Assembly (NCBI GenBank): GCA_903970295.1 | Contig: CAJCHQ010000205.1 | Span: forward strand, 1 to 6,878 | Reading direction: 5' to 3' | DNA: 6,878 nt | From: Bryobacterales bacterium | GTDB lineage: Bacteria; Cyanobacteriota; Vampirovibrionia; Obscuribacterales; Obscuribacteraceae | Part shown: one piece after another, positions 5,627-6,878 of the stretch | Position numbering within the stretch: position 1 is the stretch's first letter | How the letters are laid out: each line of letters opens with the position of its first letter | The notes under the pieces: generated by a model | The model's database searches: none | What the model was told of the DNA's origin: nothing | The model's input: the letters and a program-made list of their open reading frames with translations, nothing else | Made by a program: the position numbers and the translations under genes

Positions 5627-6878
5627 TCAGGCCACATGCACGGGCGGGTTGATAGCTTCAGTCGGGGCTCCATGTGCGCTTGCAGCTAAGGCAGCGCTTG
5701 GGAATAGAACCGAGAATCTGCAGCCAACGCCATGCTCACCGTCACTAATCGAAATTTTGGCACCATGCGCATCGGCTATTTCTTTGACAATTGACAGACC
5801 GAGCCCGCTTCCTTCTGCTTCAGAACCAAGCAAGCGATAGAAGCGATCGAAAACTCGTTCTCGCTCTCCCACTGGTATGCCGGGTCCGGTGTCTTCCACA
5901 ATCAACTCGACGCCGTCAATGACCCTCAAGCTGACCTTGATTGCACCGTCGTCCGGAGTATAAGAGATGGCATTGTGGACGAGATTTTCGACCAAATCGC
6001 GCAGATTGCCTCGCTCTCCATATACCAGAGCGGGAATTTTACTTTTCACGAATTCGATGCTTTGATGTTTGGTCGACGGACAATAAGAAATCAATTCGCT
6101 TATTGTTTCGGCCGTCAGTTCGCCCAAATCAACGGTCGATCCCCTGGGATCAACGACTCCTCTTTCAACGCGAGCGAGAAGCAAAATTTGATCGACCAGA
6201 TGCGCCATGCGACCGATGCCGATTTTTAACTGGGCAAATATTTCACTCGATTTGTCGTGATTACTTACTTTAGCTCCCAGATCGATGAAAGTCTTCAAGC
6301 CGGCGACCGGTGTTCGCAGTTGATGGGCGGCATTGGATAGAAAATTAGATTGCACTTCGAGATGCCCACGCAATTGGGAGAGCACTGTATCGATCGCATC
6401 GACCAGAGGGCTTACTTCCTCCGGCACATCAGGCACAGCCAGCGGATCGAGATCACCGGGCGAGCGCGAAGAAAGAGCTTGCTGAATTTGCTGCAGTCGC
6501 GACAATCCGCTTCGGACGGCAATCAAAACTGCCACAGTGCCGAATATGATCAGAGTACATTCGACGAGAATCACAGTTAACAGCGTCTTGCGCGCCATAT
6601 CATTTCTGGCATTGCAAGTTTCGGCAACGTCAACGACGAGGTAGTGTTCAGGCAAGCGCGGCGAAATAAAATCAACCGAAACGATGCGCACTTTGGCACC
6701 ATTGATAATACCATCAAAAAACATCGGGCGTTCACTGATGCGCAAGACAGGCATGGGAATGGAGTTATCGCCCAATAAACATTCCCCTTCCGGGGTGCAG
6801 ATCTTATAGAAAAATTGATCTCGATTGTTATGCTTGAATAGCGGAAGCGCCGACCGCGGATAAGCTGATAGAGGAAAG
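5627..6878 (-). CDS. Sensor histidine kinase, TctE/QseC-like (5'-truncated)
   Basis: About 416 residues are visible; the frame stays open to the right edge, so the N-terminus and first membrane span are missing. The TTG at 6775 is not the start. Visible order: an extracytoplasmic sensor part (about 14-98) with YKICTPEGECLLGD as in 2CSK_N domains; a membrane span (about 99-121); a HAMP-like linker ending PEEVSPLVDAIDTVLSQL; the H-box SNAAHQLRTPVAGLK with phospho-accepting His185 (bases 6323-6325); then an HATPase domain. The latter shows an N-box (ENLVHNAISYTP, Asn298 and Asn302), G1 (DTGPGIP), F-box (VFDRFYR) and G2 (GSGLGLS). All motifs are intact. It autophosphorylates on His and passes phosphate to a response regulator, probably an OmpR-family one off-window, or the receiver downstream. 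The signal is unknown. Confidence 0.9.
   Translation of the reverse strand, partial: FPLSAYPRSALPLFKHNNRDQFFYKICTPEGECLLGDNSIPMPVLRISERPMFFDGIINGAKVRIVSVDFISPRLPEHYLVVDVAETCNARNDMARKTLLTVILVECTLIIFGTVAVLIAVRSGLSRLQQIQQALSSRSPGDLDPLAVPDVPEEVSPLVDAIDTVLSQLRGHLEVQSNFLSNAAHQLRTPVAGLKTFIDLGAKVSNHDKSSEIFAQLKIGIGRMAHLVDQILLLARVERGVVDPRGSTVDLGELTAETISELISYCPSTKHQSIEFVKSKIPALVYGERGNLRDLVENLVHNAISYTPDDGAIKVSLRVIDGVELIVEDTGPGIPVGERERVFDRFYRLLGSEAEGSGLGLSIVKEIADAHGAKISISDGEHGVGCRFSVLFPSAALAASAHGAPTEAINPPVHVA

Noticed and set aside
6773..6775. TTG as the start of the histidine kinase
   Set aside because: The frame remains open upstream to the window edge and encodes residues typical of a 2CSK_N sensor domain, so the gene is truncated by the window.
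1..6878. Mobile elements, CRISPR arrays, tRNA or rRNA
   Set aside because: No transposase or integrase motifs, no spaced ~30-bp repeats and no tRNA-like or rRNA-like conserved sequence were seen on either strand.

Overview
The window is a bacterial chromosome segment with moderate GC (around half by eye) and dense short-spaced genes. It holds six protein-coding regions, two of them cut by the window edges. No tRNA, rRNA, CRISPR array, transposase or integrase was seen. The mix of a Hanks-type Ser/Thr kinase fused to TPRs, an exported matrixin carrying TPRs, small exported proteins and two-component proteins suggests a deep-branching Gram-negative-type lineage. Non-photosynthetic Cyanobacteria (Obscuribacterales/Melainabacteria) is my best guess, with Planctomycetes-like groups as an alternative. 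This is inferred from gene style only; no marker gene is present.

Layout. At the left edge (1-1318, +) is the C-terminal part of a Ser/Thr protein kinase: the last kinase helix, one membrane span and a long TPR array. It converges on 1370-2428 (-), an unlabelled protein that I read as a divergent serpin-fold protein. Upstream of that gene (2480-2536) lies an array of about five direct 11-bp repeats next to a -10-like hexamer, which looks like a response-regulator operator. Next is 2562-4085 (-), an exported metalloprotease with an intact matrixin zinc site between N- and C-terminal TPR segments. It is followed by 4208-4567 (-), a small exported protein of unknown function. A 299-bp divergent spacer (4568-4866) holds several inverted repeats and a four-unit 8-bp tandem repeat, then a small YozE/SAM-like protein (4867-5091, +).

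The right part (5131-6878, -) is signal transduction. A TctE/QseC-like sensor histidine kinase, 5'-truncated by the window edge, is followed 94 bp downstream by a stand-alone CheY-like receiver.

The genes do not form one obvious operon. The serpin-like gene, the matrixin and the small exported protein share a strand but are separated by 122-133 bp gaps that contain regulatory-looking sequence, so each may have its own promoter. The main themes are signalling (Ser/Thr kinase, histidine kinase, receiver) and extracytoplasmic protein turnover. The serpin-like protein with its repeat operator, next to the TPR-matrixin, is the most interesting part.
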